DNA of 16,217 nt, taken from positions 1-16,217 of the forward strand of contig NZ_JBLIAI010000061.1 in assembly GCF_047634455.1 (NCBI RefSeq), read 5' to 3'. The notes under the pieces are model-generated. The model was given only the letters and a program-made list of their open reading frames with translations, had not been told where the DNA came from and searched no databases. Shown piece after piece: positions 13,554-16,217 of this stretch; the first letter of the stretch is position 1, and every line of letters begins with the position of its first letter. A program made the translations under genes and the position numbers. Source of the DNA: Maritalea sp047634455 (lineage in GTDB: Bacteria > Pseudomonadota > Alphaproteobacteria > Rhizobiales > Devosiaceae).

Positions 13554-13758
13554 AAATCTTGGCATAATTGCAGTCGTGATCATGGTGACTACCTATGCGC
13601 TAGAACAGCGTCACCACAATTTTATTTTGGCTTTCGCATTCGGTTGCGCACTGGCAGCTTATTATGCGTGGTTGATTGGCTCAACTCCGTTTCTAATAGC
13701 GGAGGGCGTCTGGTCGCTCATTGCCTTTAAACGATGGCTGCAGAAAGATTCTCGGTAG
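13531..13758 (+). CDS. Small integral membrane protein (CBU_0592-like)
   Basis: The product of up to 75 residues is almost wholly hydrophobic, with three membrane segments: about 8-22 (ENLGIIAVVIMVTTYAL), 31-50 (ILAFAFGCALAAYYAWLIG) and 53-69 (PFLIAEGVWSLIAFKRW). Its topology and the closing WSLIAFKRW resemble small proteins of the CBU_0592 type, whose function is unknown. There is no ATG start: TTG at 13531 or TTG at 13546 are the options, both inside the 3' end of merR in a different frame, so translation is probably coupled to merR. An amphipathic palindromic terminator for the opposite strand begins 17 nt after the stop. Confidence 0.65.
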   Translation: MGLEILVENLGIIAVVIMVTTYALEQRHHNFILAFAFGCALAAYYAWLIGSTPFLIAEGVWSLIAFKRWLQKDSR

Positions 13759-13774
13759 CCCGCTACGCATAAAG

Positions 13775-13812
13775 ACAAAAAAAGGGCGGTGGGTTCTGCA
13801 GAACCCACCGCC
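13775..13812 (-). terminator. Rho-independent terminator of the gcvP genes
   Basis: A perfect 28-bp palindrome at 13785-13812 (arms GGCGGTGGGTTCTG and its complement) is followed on the minus strand by CTTTTTTTG (seven T's from 13783 to 13777). It lies 60 nt after the gcvPB stop. The plus strand has no T-tract, so it acts in the gcv direction. Confidence 0.88.
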
Positions 13813-13871
13813 TAAGAAAGCGGCTATTTATTATTGTTTTGCCGCTCTTTGTTCTTTTGTTTGGTCGCTAT

Positions 13872-15437
13872 TTACTCAGCTGCTTGTGTCACAGCCTCGT
13901 CATCAGGTTCTTCCCAGCGCAGTTTTGGTGAGCGTGCGGCCTGTGTTTCGTCCAATCGACGCATGGGCGCTTTCATTGGGGCATTGAGGAAACGCTCAAC
14001 ATTGCCCGCCTTGGCGTCTGCCATCAATTCGCGCATGGTACCGATAAACTCATCAAGTGTGTGCAAGCTTTCGCTTTCGGTTGGTTCGATCAACATCGCG
14101 CCATGTACCACCAAAGGGAAATACATAGTCATGGGGTGATAGCCCTCGTCGATCATTGCTTTGGCCAGATCCAGTGTTGAAACACCGGTGCCTTTTAGAC
14201 TTGCATCGTCAAACAGCACTTCGTGCATGCAGGGTTGGTCGCCATAGGGGGCGTTGAAGACGTCTGAAAGCTGCGCTTTGAGATAGTTTGCATTCAACAC
14301 CGCATCACGGGCGGCTTGCGAAATTCCGTCAAGGCCGTGTGAAAGTTTGAACGTTAAGGCACGGACATACATGCCCATTTGCCCATGGAACGCCGACATG
14401 CGGCCAAGGTGGTCGTTGGAGGCATCTTGGTTCTCCACCAACGTGACCGCATCCCCAATCCGCTTAACGTAAGGCAATGGCGCATAGGGTGCCAAAGCGT
14501 CGGACAGAACAACCGGACCAGCACCTGGTCCACCACCACCATGTGGGGTCGAGAAGGTTTTGTGCAGGTTGATGTGCATCGCATCGATGCCCAAATCACC
14601 CGGACGCACAACGCCCATGATGGCGTTAAAGTTTGCGCCATCGCAGTAAAAATACGCACCAGCTGCATGCACCGCCTCAGCGATTTCAATCACGTCAGGC
14701 TCAAACAAACCACAGGTGTTTGGGTTGGTGAGCATAATGCCCGCCACGTTTTGATCCAACGCGTCTTTAACCGCTTGCACGTCAACCGTGCCGTCTTTGC
14801 GGGCTTTGATTGGCTTCACTTTATAGCCAAGGAATGCAGCCGTCGCTGGGTTTGTGCCATGTGCACTTTCAGGCACCAATACTATATCCCGATGGCTTTC
14901 GCCTTTTGCCTTGTGGGCTGCTTTGATGGCCATCATGCCGCACATTTCGCCGTGTGCGCCCGCTTTTGGGGCCATTGCAACAGCACCGGTGCCGGTCAAT
15001 TCCATCAACCAACGGCCCAATTCTTCCATCAATTCAATTGCGCCTTGCACAGTTGATTGGGGTTGAAGCGGGTGAATGTCAGCAATGCCGGGAAGCCGCG
15101 CCATTTTTTCGTTTAGCCGAGGGTTATGCTTCATGGTGCATGAGCCAAGCGGATAAAAGCCAGCATCGATTGAATAGTTCAATCGGCTCATGCGCACATA
15201 GTGGCGCATGGATTGTGGCTCAGTTAACCCCGGCAGATTAATTGGGGTCTGGCGCGCGAAATCACCCAGACGGGAGGAGAAATCTTTGTCTGTATTTGGT
15301 AGATCGACGCCAGATTTGTTTTTGTCGCCAACTTCAAAGAGCAATGGCTCTGATGGCAACAAAGCAGCACCGTTCGAGGTGCCTACATTTGAGTTCACGT
15401 TTTCAACGTTTGTTGGACGGCCTTGATTGTTCAACAT
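13872..15437 (-). CDS. gcvPB: Glycine dehydrogenase (decarboxylating) subunit 2
   Basis: This is the C-terminal half of the split P-protein, which decarboxylates glycine with pyridoxal phosphate and passes the aminomethyl group to the lipoylated H-protein. The 521-residue product carries the PLP-binding lysine K293 in INLHKTFSTPHGGGGPGAGP, preceded by CDGANFNA (265-272), and GSCTMKHNPR at 98-107. It forms an alpha2-beta2 tetramer with GcvPA. The ATG at 15435-15437 shares one base with the stop of gcvPA (TGATG), so synthesis is coupled. Length is normal. The N-terminal ~25 residues (NVENVNSNVGTSNG) are low-complexity and unlike most relatives. Confidence 0.97.
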   Translation of the reverse strand: MLNNQGRPTNVENVNSNVGTSNGAALLPSEPLLFEVGDKNKSGVDLPNTDKDFSSRLGDFARQTPINLPGLTEPQSMRHYVRMSRLNYSIDAGFYPLGSCTMKHNPRLNEKMARLPGIADIHPLQPQSTVQGAIELMEELGRWLMELTGTGAVAMAPKAGAHGEMCGMMAIKAAHKAKGESHRDIVLVPESAHGTNPATAAFLGYKVKPIKARKDGTVDVQAVKDALDQNVAGIMLTNPNTCGLFEPDVIEIAEAVHAAGAYFYCDGANFNAIMGVVRPGDLGIDAMHINLHKTFSTPHGGGGPGAGPVVLSDALAPYAPLPYVKRIGDAVTLVENQDASNDHLGRMSAFHGQMGMYVRALTFKLSHGLDGISQAARDAVLNANYLKAQLSDVFNAPYGDQPCMHEVLFDDASLKGTGVSTLDLAKAMIDEGYHPMTMYFPLVVHGAMLIEPTESESLHTLDEFIGTMRELMADAKAGNVERFLNAPMKAPMRRLDETQAARSPKLRWEEPDDEAVTQAAE

Positions 15438-16217
15438 CAGATGACCTCCTTCAATGCAGCAGCATAGGCTGCAATATCTGCATCACTTGTGAGTTCGGTT
15501 GCCGCGACCACGAGCAAGTTTTCGAGCTCAGGTTTGCCCGGCTCCAAGCGAGACACGGGGACGCCACCAAGAACGCCTTTATTGGCCAAGGCTTCAACAA
15601 TTGCCGCTGCCGGTTTTGGCAAGCGCAACGTAAATTCGTTGAAATAGTGCTTATTGACCAGTTCAACACCATCAATTGCCGTCAAGGCGTCTGCGGTTTT
15701 ATAGGCTTGTTGGTGACACAGCATCGCTGTTTCAGTTAGACCCTTTTGGCCCAACAAAGACATGTGAATTGAGAACGCCAACGCACAAAGACCAGAGTTG
15801 GTACAAATGTTGGAGGTCGCTTTGTCGCGCCGGATATGTTGTTCGCGCGTGGAAAGGGTCAAAACGAAACCGCGATTACCTTCGGCGTCGACGGTTTCAC
15901 CGCACACACGACCCGGCATCTGCCGCACAAGGTTCGGACGTGTTGCCATCAGGCCGACATATGGTCCGCCAAATGTTAAAGGATTGCCGATCGACTGGCC
16001 TTCCCCAACAACAATGTCCGCGCCCTGTGCACCGGGAGATTCAACTGCACCGAGTGAAATCACTTCGGTGAACACCGCGATCAGCAATGCGCCTTTTTCG
16101 TGCGCGGCTTCTGCAATTGGCCGCAGATCACGCAAATTGCCGTAAAAATCTGGTGACTGCACAACAACGGCTGCTGTTGTGTCGTTGATTTGGCTGATGA
16201 TGTCTTCTGACGATGTT
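15437..16217 (-). CDS. gcvPA: Glycine dehydrogenase (decarboxylating) subunit 1, partial
   Basis: The visible 259 or so residues are the C-terminal part of GcvPA; the frame stays open to the window edge, so the start lies beyond 16217. Recognisable stretches are VVVQSPDFYGNLRD, GADIVVGEGQSIGNPLTFGG, FGGPYVGLMATR, GRVCGETVDAEG and FVLTLSTREQHIRRDKATSNICTNSGL, all typical of the N-terminal half of P-protein. This subunit lacks the catalytic lysine and supports GcvPB structurally. Genes for the T- and H-proteins are probably further upstream, outside the window. The stop overlaps the gcvPB start by one base. Confidence 0.96.
   Translation of the reverse strand, partial: TSSEDIISQINDTTAAVVVQSPDFYGNLRDLRPIAEAAHEKGALLIAVFTEVISLGAVESPGAQGADIVVGEGQSIGNPLTFGGPYVGLMATRPNLVRQMPGRVCGETVDAEGNRGFVLTLSTREQHIRRDKATSNICTNSGLCALAFSIHMSLLGQKGLTETAMLCHQQAYKTADALTAIDGVELVNKHYFNEFTLRLPKPAAAIVEALANKGVLGGVPVSRLEPGKPELENLLVVAATELTSDADIAAYAAALKEVI

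Noticed and set aside
13785..13812. The 28-bp palindrome as a regulator operator or a terminator for the plus-strand membrane-protein gene
   Set aside because: Seven T's follow it only on the minus strand, downstream of gcvPB; the plus strand lacks a T-tract.
1..16217. tRNA, rRNA and known riboswitches, including a glycine riboswitch near gcvP
   Set aside because: I found no cloverleaf or T-loop signature and no rRNA sequence. The upstream region of the gcv operon, where a glycine riboswitch could be, lies outside the window.

Overview
The window looks like chromosome from an alphaproteobacterium, most likely a Hyphomicrobiales (Rhizobiales) relative with near-balanced base composition. The signs are the split F0 operon order atpI-atpB-atpE-atpF'-atpF with its own b' subunit, divergent mutY and DUF721/DciA genes, a two-gene glycine decarboxylase (gcvPA/gcvPB), and REP-like hairpins of types common in alphaproteobacterial genomes. 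Genus cannot be fixed from the sequence alone.

Layout. 1-~1620: part of an IS91-type element on the minus strand, a complete tyrosine recombinase followed by the first ~190 codons of an HUH transposase that runs off the left edge. ~1780-2450: the 3' end of mutY is tandemly duplicated with an exact 320-bp period; one ~54-nt stretch is unrelated between units although its flanks are about 94% identical. 2146-3306 mutY and 3371-3883 a DUF721/DciA-like gene diverge. 4044-4862: a small partner protein plus a Fic-domain protein, forming a likely toxin-antitoxin pair. 4863-6390: AT-rich accessory DNA with REP-like repeats around a divergent pair, a small membrane protein and an XRE regulator, which share a perfect 16-bp palindrome. 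6387-7392: a TetR repressor divergent from a DUF1330 gene, with two pairs of TGTACA-type boxes between them.

7653-10531: the F0 operon, with a good sigma70-type promoter, five genes (atpI, B, E, F', F) and a terminator. It makes the membrane sector of ATP synthase; the F1 genes are not here. 10637-12001: an 8-oxoguanine deaminase-like amidohydrolase. 12026-12487: a GNAT acetyltransferase on the opposite strand. 12617-13758: a small MerR cluster with a CC-x-F protein, a possible frameshifted membrane-protein relic, a MerR regulator carrying three of SoxR's four cluster cysteines, and a small membrane protein. 13775-16217 (minus): terminator, gcvPB and most of gcvPA, the P-protein of the glycine cleavage system.

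The most unusual structure is the mutY tail repeat beside the IS91-type element. I see no CRISPR array, tRNA or rRNA, and nothing that amounts to a clearly new multi-gene system. The items most worth checking are the mutY repeat, the MerR cluster with its relic, and the Fic pair.
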